The notes under the pieces: model-generated
Seen by the model: the letters and a program-made list of their open reading frames with translations, nothing else
Told to the model about the DNA's origin: nothing
The model's database searches: none
Part shown: in pieces, positions 1-8,779 of the stretch
Layout of the letters: each line of letters opens with the position of its first letter
Position numbering within the stretch: position 1 is the stretch's first letter
IMG/VR virus record: IMGVR_UViG_3300008448_000057
Location: 1-64,000 of that record
Reading direction: 5' to 3' (one strand)
Length of the DNA: 64,000 nucleotides
From: a virus
Translations under genes and position numbers: made by a program

Positions 1-1
1 G

Positions 2-1540
2 TTTTTAAATACGTTGGTTAGCATAGATTACCTTTTGAGTTCAATTAAATCTTTCTCATTTAAAGACGAAACAGACAGCGTTTATTTTAAGGCTTTGATT
101 GAAAACGTTTTAGCGGATTTGAGTAGGTATACAGGTTTAAATAACGCGTTTAGATTAAGCTATTGCGATGAAGCTAACTGTTTCGCAGTAGTCGATGATC
201 AATTTGTTCCAGGCGTAGCAATGGCAAACACTGTAGATGCATTAACTGAAAATGCGCATAAAAAATACAAAAGATTGGGATTAAGCACACAATGCGAATT
301 GCCGCTATTCGGTAAAAAATCGGTAGCGAGGGATTTTAGAATCAGTACAGACATCAGCACAAAACTTGCGAGTATGCTTGCGATATCCGCAAACGCAGAT
401 GTTGGTAACAGAACAACAGCCGCAACTGATGCGACAACCTTTGGTAAACCTAACATAGGACTGGAAGATAGATATAAAACGGTTATAACCGCTAACCAAG
501 ACAATGAGCTCAACAAAAAAGCAAACGATAGGAATGTAGTTAGATCTGAAAGAGAGGCCGCTCAGCAATTCAATAACGCTATATCCATGTTTTACAAAGG
601 CGCGCCAATAGGAGGAACAACTGGGGATGCGATAACAGAAAATTACACGTCTCACGCCACGTCTTACTACGTAGAACGCGTTGCCAAACTAAGGGGAGAG
701 GACTCCGGTTCTGAATCTACCATGGTATTACCGTTATCTATCGACTTTTCGACAGACGGAATTTCAGGTTTGTCAATGATGCAAGGTTTTACCGTTAACG
801 ATCAACTGTTACCCTACTCGTATACTTCTACAAATCTAAGTCGATTAAAAGGCAAAGATAGAAGAGTGGGATTCGTTGTTACAGGCTTGAATCACACGAT
901 AGAAAACAACACTTGGACCACAGAAGTAAAAGGCAACATGTATTTTATCAAGAGTAAAGAAGACTTTAATAGACAGGCCGGTAAACAAGCTCAGGGTAAC
1001 TTTGTTATTCCTTTGTTACAAACATTTAACCAATCTTCTGCAAACACAGAATATACGACTGATAATAAACAATCTTCACAAGAAGCAAAAACAGCGGCAG
1101 AAAAATATTTACGCAGAGCAATAACAGATAAAGAATGGAATGAATTAGTTTCTGCAGTATTTGCTGAGGCTAGTAGAAATACGACTGAAGAAGCATGGGT
1201 AATGGCAGTGATACTAAATAGAACTAGAACTAAATTTAATAAAGCTAATACAATAACAGATGTGTTAACTCAAAAATTCCAATTCCAATCTGTTACAGGG
1301 GATAAGAAGAATGGATATAGGCCTAAAGAAAATTATATAAAAGGACCTTCCTCAAGGCAAGCTAATTCTATATATAATGCGACTAAGATATTGGAGACAA
1401 TACCAGAAAATTATTTATATTTTACGTCTAATGTAGTTGCAGCATACAAAGACGTACCAAACGGTTTAAATTTTAGAGATTCATTGTTGAAAAAAGGCGG
1501 AAAAATAATAGGCGATACTATATTCTCAACAACAGCGTAA
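2..1540 (+). CDS. Tail/baseplate-associated protein with C-terminal SleB-like cell-wall hydrolase domain (5' partial)
   Basis: The frame is open to the left edge, so the true start lies outside the window. The long N-terminal part has no motif I can name with certainty; a stretch near residues 285-320 (FVVTGLNHTIENNTWTTEV) resembles the end of baseplate-hub or late-control-type proteins. The last 130 residues look like a SleB/CwlJ-type hydrolase (Hydrolase_2): a glutamate in VFAEASRNT, then AVILNRTRTKF and a QFQFQSV segment. SleB enzymes cleave the glycan strands of peptidoglycan, so this is probably a virion protein that opens the cell wall during DNA injection. Asn codons switch from mostly AAC in the N-terminal part to almost only AAT in the hydrolase domain, which hints that the domain was added later. 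The next gene starts one base after the stop. Confidence 0.7.
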   Translation, partial: FLNTLVSIDYLLSSIKSFSFKDETDSVYFKALIENVLADLSRYTGLNNAFRLSYCDEANCFAVVDDQFVPGVAMANTVDALTENAHKKYKRLGLSTQCELPLFGKKSVARDFRISTDISTKLASMLAISANADVGNRTTAATDATTFGKPNIGLEDRYKTVITANQDNELNKKANDRNVVRSEREAAQQFNNAISMFYKGAPIGGTTGDAITENYTSHATSYYVERVAKLRGEDSGSESTMVLPLSIDFSTDGISGLSMMQGFTVNDQLLPYSYTSTNLSRLKGKDRRVGFVVTGLNHTIENNTWTTEVKGNMYFIKSKEDFNRQAGKQAQGNFVIPLLQTFNQSSANTEYTTDNKQSSQEAKTAAEKYLRRAITDKEWNELVSAVFAEASRNTTEEAWVMAVILNRTRTKFNKANTITDVLTQKFQFQSVTGDKKNGYRPKENYIKGPSSRQANSIYNATKILETIPENYLYFTSNVVAAYKDVPNGLNFRDSLLKKGGKIIGDTIFSTTA

Positions 1541-1541
1541 T

Positions 1542-2186
1542 ATGTCAATAAGATACTATCCATCATTTAGAGTAAAGACAAATTTAAGAACAGAGGGAAG
1601 CGACTTTCTCTTGAACGGAAAACCGTACAGGGGTTTTTATTACCAAACCTTTGACAGCAGGTTCTATTCAGGCAAGAATCCAGCTACTGGTAAAAACGAG
1701 AGACTCACTCCAATCTCTACGTACGAGAACGCTCCCGGCATAAACGACTACGTTGCCCCGTATTCTGCTGTTGAGAAATTCGCTTCTTCAACAGGAGTAA
1801 AAAGACTGACCGCCGTACAACCAAACAAAACAGAACCCGTGTCTTATTATCCCACACCAACTGAGCAAGACTACAAAAAGGGCTCAATAGTTAGGTACTT
1901 TGTGAAGAGGATCAACGATCAGGGATACGTAAAAGAAATATCGCAAGAAGAGTATGCTTCGATAAAAAACGGTACAGCCACTTACGACGTATCTTTCTAC
2001 CAAATAGCCGAGCTTTTTTGGAAACTAACTGGACCTATAAACACTGTTAGGCTTTCTCAATACGACATAAGAGCGGGCATAGTTGATACAAATAAGCGAC
2101 TCACTGAAAACTTAGACAAAACTTTCCTTGGAATAAAAGCGTTCATAGGTGAGGAGTACGCGAAATTTTCAAGAGTCACCCAATAG
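1542..2186 (+). CDS. Probable virion structural protein, 214 aa
   Basis: I do not recognise the family. The protein is rich in Tyr, Asn and Thr, has no signal peptide or membrane segment, and ends in a helical stretch (NKRLTENLDKTFLGIKAFIGEEY). It follows the tail hydrolase gene by one base and is followed by a gap before the replication block, so it is most likely the last gene of a tail/baseplate operon. The ATG at 1542 is the first one available. Confidence 0.6.
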   Translation: MSIRYYPSFRVKTNLRTEGSDFLLNGKPYRGFYYQTFDSRFYSGKNPATGKNERLTPISTYENAPGINDYVAPYSAVEKFASSTGVKRLTAVQPNKTEPVSYYPTPTEQDYKKGSIVRYFVKRINDQGYVKEISQEEYASIKNGTATYDVSFYQIAELFWKLTGPINTVRLSQYDIRAGIVDTNKRLTENLDKTFLGIKAFIGEEYAKFSRVTQ

Positions 2187-2240
2187 ATAAGTTTTTCTGG
2201 CTAATTTATAGCAATTATATTGCGTTAAAATAAAGGTTAT

Positions 2241-3539
2241 ATGTATTTTTTGATTGAGACAGAAGATCAACTGCGATCTTTACCGATAACTGATACTTGT
2301 TTTGTACAAGCAGTTCCTTACAACTACAATTATAATCCTGTTTTATCAAAAGCGTGTCTGTTCTATTATAGAACAAAAGATAAGGGTTACATAATGTCCA
2401 TAGATCACTCTGAAACCTTTTCTCTAAAGGAATGTCTTATTGTAGATTTTATAGAAAAACACAAAAAGGTATTCTTACTAAACAAAAAATTCCACTCAAA
2501 ATACTTTAACACAAAAAATGCTGTGGATCTTTTGTTCACAGAGTTAGAGTTAAACGGAGAAATATCAAATCAAGAACTAAGGACAACAGTACAGATAGAT
2601 TACGATAGAAGATTTTACGATTTAGATTATTTAAACAAAGTTCTACCTATAACTAAACACTACGAACACTTAGAGAACCTGTACGATAAATACAGCGAGT
2701 ACATAAAAAAGTGCGCTAGTAACGAAAAGATAGACAAAGTTATAGAAGCGTACGATTACGTTGAAAGGTCCCCCATAAGAGTTAAATTACAGGACTTTTT
2801 AACAGTTAATTCAGTAAAAAACCAAAGCGTGTTTATAGAAGGAGACCTAGTGTACGGAAACTATAATTTGTACAATCAAACGGGACGTCCCACAAACTCT
2901 TTTAACGGGGTTAACTTTCTTGCAATACCAAAGAAAGAAGAACACAGAAAGTGCATCATTCCCAGTAACGACTACTTTGTTGAGTTTGATTTCGATGCTT
3001 ACCACGTGAGATTGATAGCTAACGAATTAGGCATCAAACTACCAGACACCTCTGTCCACGAGTACTTGGCCAAGCAGTACCTCCAAAAGGACAACATATC
3101 AGAGAGCGAATACAAACAATCCAAGACAGAAACCTTCTCTGCGCTGTATGGGAACGCATCCGGTAAGCACCATCACGTACCGATCATAAAAGCGATACAT
3201 GATCTATCCCAAAAAATAACGCGCAGGTACGACTCGGATGAGCTCCTGGAGCTGCCTACCGGAGTAAAAATACACAAAAAGTGCGGTCCGGATTCTAATA
3301 AGATATTCAATTACTATGTACAGAATTTAGAAACTTACAATAACGTTGAAAAAATACTGCAATTGAAGAAATTGCTAAAAGGCAAAAAGACAAGGCTTTT
3401 ACTCATAACATACGATTCGTTTTTGTTCGATTATTCGGTAGAAGACGGTAAAGAGTTGCTTGTGAGCATCAAGAGCACTTTAGAGAAAAACAACACTCCG
3501 GTGAAGTTTAAATACGGTAAAGATTACTCCTTCATATAA
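2241..3539 (+). CDS. Divergent family-A DNA polymerase-like protein without exonuclease domain
   Basis: This 432-aa protein carries recognisable palm motifs of family-A polymerases. A TGRPTNSFNG segment precedes motif A (FVEFDFDAYHVRLIANELG, about residue 247, metal-binding Asp). Motif B-like KTETFSALYG lies near 296, and a motif C-like LLITYDSFLFDY near 388 keeps the Asp but has Tyr in place of the usual His. The N-terminal 200 residues do not show the DxE exonuclease motifs. It is far shorter than PolA (about 770-930 aa) and is separate from the complete polymerase at 11221-13530. It could be a second specialised polymerase, a primer-extension or repair enzyme, or an evolved accessory factor. 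It opens the replication block, directly upstream of the SSB and UvsX genes. Confidence 0.7.
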   Translation: MYFLIETEDQLRSLPITDTCFVQAVPYNYNYNPVLSKACLFYYRTKDKGYIMSIDHSETFSLKECLIVDFIEKHKKVFLLNKKFHSKYFNTKNAVDLLFTELELNGEISNQELRTTVQIDYDRRFYDLDYLNKVLPITKHYEHLENLYDKYSEYIKKCASNEKIDKVIEAYDYVERSPIRVKLQDFLTVNSVKNQSVFIEGDLVYGNYNLYNQTGRPTNSFNGVNFLAIPKKEEHRKCIIPSNDYFVEFDFDAYHVRLIANELGIKLPDTSVHEYLAKQYLQKDNISESEYKQSKTETFSALYGNASGKHHHVPIIKAIHDLSQKITRRYDSDELLELPTGVKIHKKCGPDSNKIFNYYVQNLETYNNVEKILQLKKLLKGKKTRLLLITYDSFLFDYSVEDGKELLVSIKSTLEKNNTPVKFKYGKDYSFI

Positions 3540-3544
3540 TTTAA

Positions 3545-3554
3545 TATATTTATA
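3545..3554 (+). promoter_or_regulatory. Promoter-like box TATATTTATA
   Basis: The box resembles the Bacteroidota -7 element (TAnnTTTG, with A for G) and ends 10 bases before the ATG at 3565. The same box, at similarly short distance, precedes several other genes in the window. Confidence 0.4.
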
Positions 3555-3564
3555 GATACTAGTT

Positions 3565-3993
3565 ATGATGTTTTTACAAGAAGACGAACTTTCAAGAGAA
3601 ATGATGACAAACAAACTGTTCTGTACATTCACAACAGAAGAACATTTGGACGAGCTAATATCAGAAATAAATAGGGAATACCCAGTTCTTTATAAAAAGA
3701 TTTTTGTGCTAAGTTCCCCAGACTCCGAAGAACTGATGTGCACATATAACATAGACTACGAGGTTACCCAACCACGCATAATAAAAAATACGATACTTGT
3801 TCACAGAAAAAAAGAAACAAACACGCTATACACAATAAACTCTTTGAACGCTTTGATCATGAGTTTAAACGGAGGAGTGTTGAACAACAAGTATCCAATT
3901 CACTGGCCAGACTACAGAAACTCGATATTGCTAGTGCAAGACGGGGGTTTCAAAAAGAGAAACACCGAAGTTAAAAAGGTAGTACACTTGTAA
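3565..3993 (+). CDS. Conserved hypothetical protein, 142 aa, upstream of SSB
   Basis: No family is recognised with confidence. The C-terminal half (LYTINSLNALIMSLNGG, then IHWPDYRNSILLVQ) looks like a compact conserved domain, and the whole protein is soluble. The position just before the gp32-like gene suggests a replication or late-transcription accessory role; in T4 the equivalent neighbourhood holds genes 59 and 33, but I see no clear similarity to either. The first of two adjacent ATGs was chosen because it follows the AGTT context common to starts in this window. Confidence 0.6.
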   Translation: MMFLQEDELSREMMTNKLFCTFTTEEHLDELISEINREYPVLYKKIFVLSSPDSEELMCTYNIDYEVTQPRIIKNTILVHRKKETNTLYTINSLNALIMSLNGGVLNNKYPIHWPDYRNSILLVQDGGFKKRNTEVKKVVHL

Positions 3994-4023
3994 CGTAATC
4001 TTTAGATTTTAACTCTTTTCACA

Positions 4024-4032
4024 TATATTTAC
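4024..4032 (+). promoter_or_regulatory. Promoter-like box TATATTTAC before SSB gene
   Basis: A -7-like box lies 20 bases upstream of the ATG at 4053 in a gap between two genes. It would give the abundant SSB its own transcript, which ends at the hairpin at 4903. Confidence 0.4.
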
Positions 4033-4052
4033 TCAATAAAGTTACAAAAATT

Positions 4053-4889
4053 ATGGACATCAAGCAGTTACGCGCACGCCTTGAAGCGCTACAGAACCCT
4101 AAGAGTTCTCAAAAAGGCGATTTACCAAAGACCCTATGGGCACCGACTGTTGGAAAGCATTCGGTTAGAATTGTACCTTCTATGTACAATAAAACAAATC
4201 CGTTCACAGAGCTTTATTTCCACTACGAGATTGGCAACAAAACGATGATTTCTTTGACAAATTTTGGAGAGAAGGATCCCATCGTAGAGTTCGCGCAAAA
4301 GCTTAGAAAATCCTCAGAAAGGGAGGATTGGATGCTTGCAAAGAAGCTTGAACCAAAGATGCGAGTTTTTGCTCCCGTTATCGTTAGAGGACAAGAAGAC
4401 AAAGGCGTCATGTTATGGGGCTTCGGAAAACAAATCTTTATGGACTTGTTATCTATTGCTGAAGACGAGGACGTAGGAGACTACACAGACGCTCTCTCTG
4501 GCAGAGATATAACTATCGAGACGCTGGGAAAGGAAACAACAGGTCTTACTTACAACAAATCTACGATCAGAGTTAGAACAAAAGTTACGCCTCTTTCAGA
4601 AAACGCAGACGAGATCAAGAAGTGGTTACAAAACCAACCCGATCCAAAAGCGCAATTTAAAAAATACGGTTATGACGAATTGAAAGCAGCTCTTTTGGGT
4701 TACTTGAATCCAGAATCTGAAGAAGAAACAACCACTACGACTGTAGCGCCACAAAAGCCCGCAGAAGAGCAAACAACTGGTGATTTACCCTGGGAGAAAA
4801 AACCAGAGGGTGAGTCAAACAAAAAGTACTCTTTAAATACATCGAAACCAGACGTTGACTCTAAGATAGACGAATTATTCGATTTCTAA
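4053..4889 (+). CDS. Single-stranded DNA-binding protein, T4 gp32-like
   Basis: The 278-aa protein has the gp32 layout: a basic N-terminal segment (residues 1-25), a core with aromatic-rich stretches (NPFTELYFHYEIGNK, KGVMLWGFGKQIFMDLL), a low-complexity linker rich in Thr, Glu and Pro (about 225-260), and an acidic tail ending SKIDELFDF. In T4 the acidic tail recruits replication and recombination partners. The gene sits immediately before uvsX, between a promoter-like box and a terminator, as expected for a protein made in large amounts. It would coat single-stranded DNA at the replication fork and during recombination. The zinc-binding Cys/His set of T4 gp32 is not evident. Confidence 0.82.
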   Translation: MDIKQLRARLEALQNPKSSQKGDLPKTLWAPTVGKHSVRIVPSMYNKTNPFTELYFHYEIGNKTMISLTNFGEKDPIVEFAQKLRKSSEREDWMLAKKLEPKMRVFAPVIVRGQEDKGVMLWGFGKQIFMDLLSIAEDEDVGDYTDALSGRDITIETLGKETTGLTYNKSTIRVRTKVTPLSENADEIKKWLQNQPDPKAQFKKYGYDELKAALLGYLNPESEEETTTTTVAPQKPAEEQTTGDLPWEKKPEGESNKKYSLNTSKPDVDSKIDELFDF

Positions 4890-4902
4890 CAACCACATAA
4901 AA

Positions 4903-4928
4903 GCCCCTCTAACGAGGGGCATTTTAAT
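4903..4928 (+). terminator. Rho-independent terminator after SSB gene
   Basis: A perfect 7-bp stem GCCCCTC/GAGGGGC with a TAAC loop is followed by ATTTTAAT. It lies 13 bases after the SSB stop codon and just before uvsX, so it probably limits read-through. Confidence 0.85.
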
Positions 4929-4933
4929 CTAAT

Positions 4934-6001
4934 ATGGCAAAAGCTACAAAAAGTTTGAATGGCGCCATTTCCGGAGCAGTGAAGGGCCAATTCAATTTAG
5001 AGAATTTTAAAAAGAAAAAGAACTTAAGCACAACTTCCGTAAAGTTTAAGGACGATAGGTGGATACCTCTCTCAAAAGCTTTTCAAGAGGCTTTACAGAT
5101 TCCTGGTTTACCGATCGGTCACATATCGCTTTTAAGAGGGCACTCAGACACAGGAAAAACAACGGCTTTATTGGAAGCAGCAGTATCGTGTCAAAAGATG
5201 GGCGTACTGCCGGTGTTCATTATCACAGAGATGAAGTGGTCTTGGGAACACGCAAGACTCATGGGACTTCAATTCAACGAAGTCGCAGATTCAGATGGAG
5301 TTGTTTGCGATTACGACGGCTTCTTTATATACGTAGATAGAGAAAAGTTGAATTGCGTTGAAGACGTTGCAGCGTTTATCGCAGACATACTAGACGAACA
5401 AAAGAAGGGCAACTTGCCTTACGACCTTTGTTTCTTCTGGGACTCTGTTGGTTCGATACCGTGTAAAATGTCTGTAGATAAGTCCACTAACAATAACGAG
5501 TGGAACGCAGGAGCTATGTCACAGCAGTTCGGTAACTTCATCAACCAAAGAATAGTATTGTCAAGAAAGGAAAGTCAACAGTACACAAACACGCTCATCG
5601 CTATTAACAAAGTGTGGGTGGCAAAGCCTGACAATCCAATGAGTCAACCAACCCTACAGAACAAAGGGGGTAATACCATGTACTTCGACGCTTCTCTAGT
5701 TATCACTTTCGGTAACGTAGCAAAGGCGGGTACAAACAAAATCAAAGCAACTAAAGGCGGTAAAGATATCGAATTTGCTAAAAGAACAAGAATATCCTGC
5801 GATAAGAATCACGTTACTGGGGTTACAGCTGTCACAAAAGTGATAATGACTCCCCACGGATTTATTGCTGATTCACCGTCGTCTATAAACAATTACAAAA
5901 ACGATCATTCGGAAGAATGGATGAAAGTGTTCGGATCAACAGACTTTGAATTGATAGAAGAGCAAGTGGAAACCTCAGTAGTTTACGACGATACAGAATA
6001 A
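4934..6001 (+). CDS. uvsX: UvsX/RecA-like recombinase
   Basis: The 355-aa protein is a RecA-fold ATPase of UvsX type. Walker A is GHSDTGKTT (about residues 69-77), the catalytic Glu region is FIITEMKWSW, and Walker B-like DLCFFWDSVGS lies near residue 165. A loop with NKVWVAKPDNPMSQPT and GGNTMYFDASL corresponds to the DNA-binding L2 region and following strand. UvsX forms filaments on ssDNA coated with gp32 and drives strand invasion for recombination-dependent replication. Order and spacing with the SSB, flap exonuclease and helicase genes fit a T4-like core. The C-terminus is acidic. Confidence 0.9.
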   Translation: MAKATKSLNGAISGAVKGQFNLENFKKKKNLSTTSVKFKDDRWIPLSKAFQEALQIPGLPIGHISLLRGHSDTGKTTALLEAAVSCQKMGVLPVFIITEMKWSWEHARLMGLQFNEVADSDGVVCDYDGFFIYVDREKLNCVEDVAAFIADILDEQKKGNLPYDLCFFWDSVGSIPCKMSVDKSTNNNEWNAGAMSQQFGNFINQRIVLSRKESQQYTNTLIAINKVWVAKPDNPMSQPTLQNKGGNTMYFDASLVITFGNVAKAGTNKIKATKGGKDIEFAKRTRISCDKNHVTGVTAVTKVIMTPHGFIADSPSSINNYKNDHSEEWMKVFGSTDFELIEEQVETSVVYDDTE

Positions 6002-6010
6002 AAACAAACA

Positions 6011-7027
6011 ATGAAAGAAGATTATAAAAAAATGTTCGACTCTCTCACAGAACAAAAAGAGGAGTTGAATATAGACAGTCGTGTGTTGTTGATAGACTCT
6101 TTGAACATGTTCATGAGGTCTTTCGCAATAATACAACACACAAACAAAAGTTTAACACCTATAGGAGGCCTAACAGGTTTCCTTAGGTCGTTAGGCAGCT
6201 CGATAAGCCTCGTAAGACCAACGAGAGTTATACTAGTTTTCGATGGCAAAGGTTCTTCGACAAACAAGAGGTACATATATCCAGAGTACAAAGCAAACAG
6301 AGGCATAAGAAGGATAACCAACTGGGATCACTACGAGAATCAAGAAGATGAGTCAGAATCCATGACTAACCAACTTGTTAGATTGATAGAATACCTAAAG
6401 TGTTTACCCGTAGATCTTGTTTCTATTGACAAAATTGAAGCAGACGACGTGATAGGACGCTTAGCAAAGAAGTACGGAAAAGAAGTCACCGTAGTTTCAA
6501 GCGATAGGGATTACTTGCAATTGGTCGACGATAGGATAACTGTGTTTTCTCCCACAAAAAAGATATTCTACAATAAACGTAGAGTTCTAGAGGAATACGG
6601 TGTACACCCAAACAATTTCTTGATTCAGAAGATGCTTCTCGGAGACACTGGTGATAACGTTCCAGGCGTCAACGGTCTTGGCCAAAAGACACTATTGAAG
6701 GAGTTTCCAAAGCTGGCCAACGAGACGCCAGTAACCCTGGAAGAGATTTTGGAAGTTTGCGAAGGCGGAAGTAAGAAAGTTCATGGAAATGTATTAAGTT
6801 TCAAGAACCAACTGAAGATAAACCAGTTGTTGATGGACCTTAACAATCCTAACATACCTGATGAAGACGTACTCGCTCTCGAAAACATGCTACTAGAACC
6901 GTATAAGCATTTTGATTCCCAGGAATTTGTAAAATTGTATAACGAAGACGATTTAGGCGCTAGCATAAAAGAACCGAGATCGTGGCTATACAAAAATTTT
7001 AACGAACTAAGTAAATACAAAATGTAA
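6011..7027 (+). CDS. 5'-3' exonuclease / flap endonuclease (RNase H, T4 rnh-like)
   Basis: This 338-aa protein has the FEN/PIN layout: LLIDSLNMFMRSF (about residue 26), FDGKGSSTNKRYIYPEYK with the arch region after it, the acidic cluster IEADDVIGRLA and SSDRDYLQLVDD, and then the helix-three-turn-helix LLGDTGDNVPGVNGLGQKT (about residue 213). These residues bind two metal ions and DNA. The enzyme would remove RNA primers and flaps from Okazaki fragments. It lies 9 bases after uvsX and one base before the helicase gene, so the three are probably co-transcribed. Confidence 0.9.
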   Translation: MKEDYKKMFDSLTEQKEELNIDSRVLLIDSLNMFMRSFAIIQHTNKSLTPIGGLTGFLRSLGSSISLVRPTRVILVFDGKGSSTNKRYIYPEYKANRGIRRITNWDHYENQEDESESMTNQLVRLIEYLKCLPVDLVSIDKIEADDVIGRLAKKYGKEVTVVSSDRDYLQLVDDRITVFSPTKKIFYNKRRVLEEYGVHPNNFLIQKMLLGDTGDNVPGVNGLGQKTLLKEFPKLANETPVTLEEILEVCEGGSKKVHGNVLSFKNQLKINQLLMDLNNPNIPDEDVLALENMLLEPYKHFDSQEFVKLYNEDDLGASIKEPRSWLYKNFNELSKYKM

Positions 7028-7028
7028 T

Positions 7029-8408
7029 ATGAGTACACTAAATACGTTGCAACAATACGGGGTTGGATTTCAGATAAAAGTGTTGTCTTCTTTGCTAAAA
7101 CATAAAGAGTTTCTACACGGTATATACGATATTTTAAATCACGAAGAGTTCGATAATCCTGCGCACCGTTGGATTGTTTCAGAAACTCTAAAGTACTATT
7201 CCAAGTACCACACTAATCCAACGCCAGAGTACATGGCTGTAGAAGCCAAGAAATTGGATAATGAGATTTTAAAGATAAGCGTAGTAGAACAGTTAAAAGA
7301 GTGCTTAAAAGCCATTAACGAAGACAGGGAATACGTTGAGATCGAGTTCAGCAACTTCTGTAGAAACCAAAAGCTTAAGCAAGCGTTGATGAGTTCTGTA
7401 GAAATGTTAACCAAGGGTCAATACGACGATATCAGATCTACAATCGATCAAGCTCTAAAGGCGGGTCAAAGTCGAGACATCGGACACGAATACGAAAAAG
7501 ACATAGAAACTAGATACCGCTTGGAAGAACGCGGAGCAGTTCCAACAGCTTGGGAACACATAAATGAGTTATTGATGGGAGGTTTAGGAGGCGGAGATTT
7601 GGGCATGGTATTGGGATCCCCAGGTGGAGGTAAGTCTTGGTTTTTAATTAATCTGGGCGCAATGGCTGTAAAGGCTGGATACAACGTGAATCACTACACT
7701 TTGGAGCTTTCTCAAGAATACGTAGCAAAAAGGTACGATTCTCTATTCACAGGCATTGAGTTTCAAAACATACACAAGAAAGAGAACAGAGAGTTGATAG
7801 AAAGCACAATACAACAGCTGCCAGGCAAACTGTTAGTTAGAGAATATCCAATGGGAAAAACAACTGTATCAACAATAGAAACTCACATTCAAAAGTGCGT
7901 CAGTCTGGGAAACAAACCAGATCTGGTGATAATAGACTACGTGGATCTGATAAAATCAAGATCTAAGTCGAGCGAAAGAAAGGACGAGATAGACGATGTA
8001 TACACTTCTGTGAAAGGTCTTGCTAGACAGCTCAAGCTTCCAATATGGACTGTAAGTCAAGTTAATAGAATGGGAAGCAAAGACGATATCATCGAAGCGG
8101 ATAAGATAGCTGGTTCTTACGATAAGATCATGATTGCCGATTTCGCAATGTCTCTATCTAGAAAAAGGGAAGACAAATTGAACGGCACAGGTAGAATTCA
8201 CGTCATAAAGAACCGATTCGGTTCAGACGGCATGACTTTTGCTGCTAAAATAGACACCTCTAACGGAAACATACAGATAGATTCTAACGAATTAGACGAA
8301 TCGGAGATACAAACTTACGATAATAACAAACAAAATAATAACATGAATAACTCTGACCGAAGATATTTATCAGATATGGCTAACAAATTTTTTGAGCTAG
8401 GGGGTTAA
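7029..8408 (+). CDS. dnaB: Replicative DnaB-family DNA helicase (T4 gp41-like)
   Basis: The 459-aa protein has an N-terminal helical domain and a RecA-fold motor. Walker A GSPGGGKSW is near residue 197, DnaB motif H1a/H2 regions follow (NHYTLELSQEYVAKRYDSL), Walker B is LVIIDYVDLI near 300, and H3 is PIWTVSQVNRMG. The arginine-finger region is IHVIKNRFGSDGMTF. DnaB-type hexamers unwind the fork ahead of the polymerase. The tail is Asn-rich and probably disordered. No primase was found in the window, so primase lies elsewhere or is unrecognised. Confidence 0.9.
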   Translation: MSTLNTLQQYGVGFQIKVLSSLLKHKEFLHGIYDILNHEEFDNPAHRWIVSETLKYYSKYHTNPTPEYMAVEAKKLDNEILKISVVEQLKECLKAINEDREYVEIEFSNFCRNQKLKQALMSSVEMLTKGQYDDIRSTIDQALKAGQSRDIGHEYEKDIETRYRLEERGAVPTAWEHINELLMGGLGGGDLGMVLGSPGGGKSWFLINLGAMAVKAGYNVNHYTLELSQEYVAKRYDSLFTGIEFQNIHKKENRELIESTIQQLPGKLLVREYPMGKTTVSTIETHIQKCVSLGNKPDLVIIDYVDLIKSRSKSSERKDEIDDVYTSVKGLARQLKLPIWTVSQVNRMGSKDDIIEADKIAGSYDKIMIADFAMSLSRKREDKLNGTGRIHVIKNRFGSDGMTFAAKIDTSNGNIQIDSNELDESEIQTYDNNKQNNNMNNSDRRYLSDMANKFFELGG

Positions 8409-8455
8409 AATCGAAAAACAAACATATTTATTGATACAGTTAAAACATTAAGAAA

Positions 8456-8656
8456 ATGAGCTTATTAAATAAATTTTTGAACGCGATCAAGGGTGACGGT
8501 TTTAGATTGTCTGATAATCCTCCCAAGTATACTGATGAAATGTTACTCATGAACGCTGAGGCTAACTCAACGGCTGCTGTTAACTCAACAAAAAACGTTT
8601 TGAAAACTCAAAAGGCTGTTAATAAAGCTAACACCACTATACCAAGCGGTAGATAG
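8456..8656 (+). CDS. Small hypothetical protein, 66 aa
   Basis: The protein is short, Asn/Ala/Thr-rich and without recognisable motif. A CATATTTATTG box lies about 22 bases upstream of the ATG, giving it a possible separate transcript. The reading frame has codon use like its neighbours, so I keep it. Confidence 0.5.
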   Translation: MSLLNKFLNAIKGDGFRLSDNPPKYTDEMLLMNAEANSTAAVNSTKNVLKTQKAVNKANTTIPSGR

Positions 8657-8779
8657 TTAACTCAAACATCACATTACTACTATTCATTTTTTGATTGAAA
8701 GATCAAGGGTAAAATTTTTTGCTATAGAGAAAACCTATAGGGTATATTATATTATTTAAAATTTAAACTTATATGTAAA
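8657..8779 (+). promoter_or_regulatory. Intergenic region before ribonucleotide reductase, AT-rich with CTATAG repeats
   Basis: This 123-base gap holds two CTATAG palindromes nine bases apart (around 8723-8742), a TTGATTGAAAGATCAAG imperfect dyad and a very AT-rich stretch just before the reductase start. It probably contains the promoter and an operator of the downstream operon. The exact elements cannot be fixed by eye. Confidence 0.4.

Noticed and set aside
199-655. Minus-strand frames of 105 and 116 aa inside the tail protein gene
   Set aside because: They are antisense to a well-supported gene, have no start context and show the cysteine- and serine-rich composition of shadow frames.
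5059-5340. A 93-aa frame within uvsX
   Set aside because: It is out of frame with the recombinase and very Arg/Ser-rich, as expected of a shadow frame.
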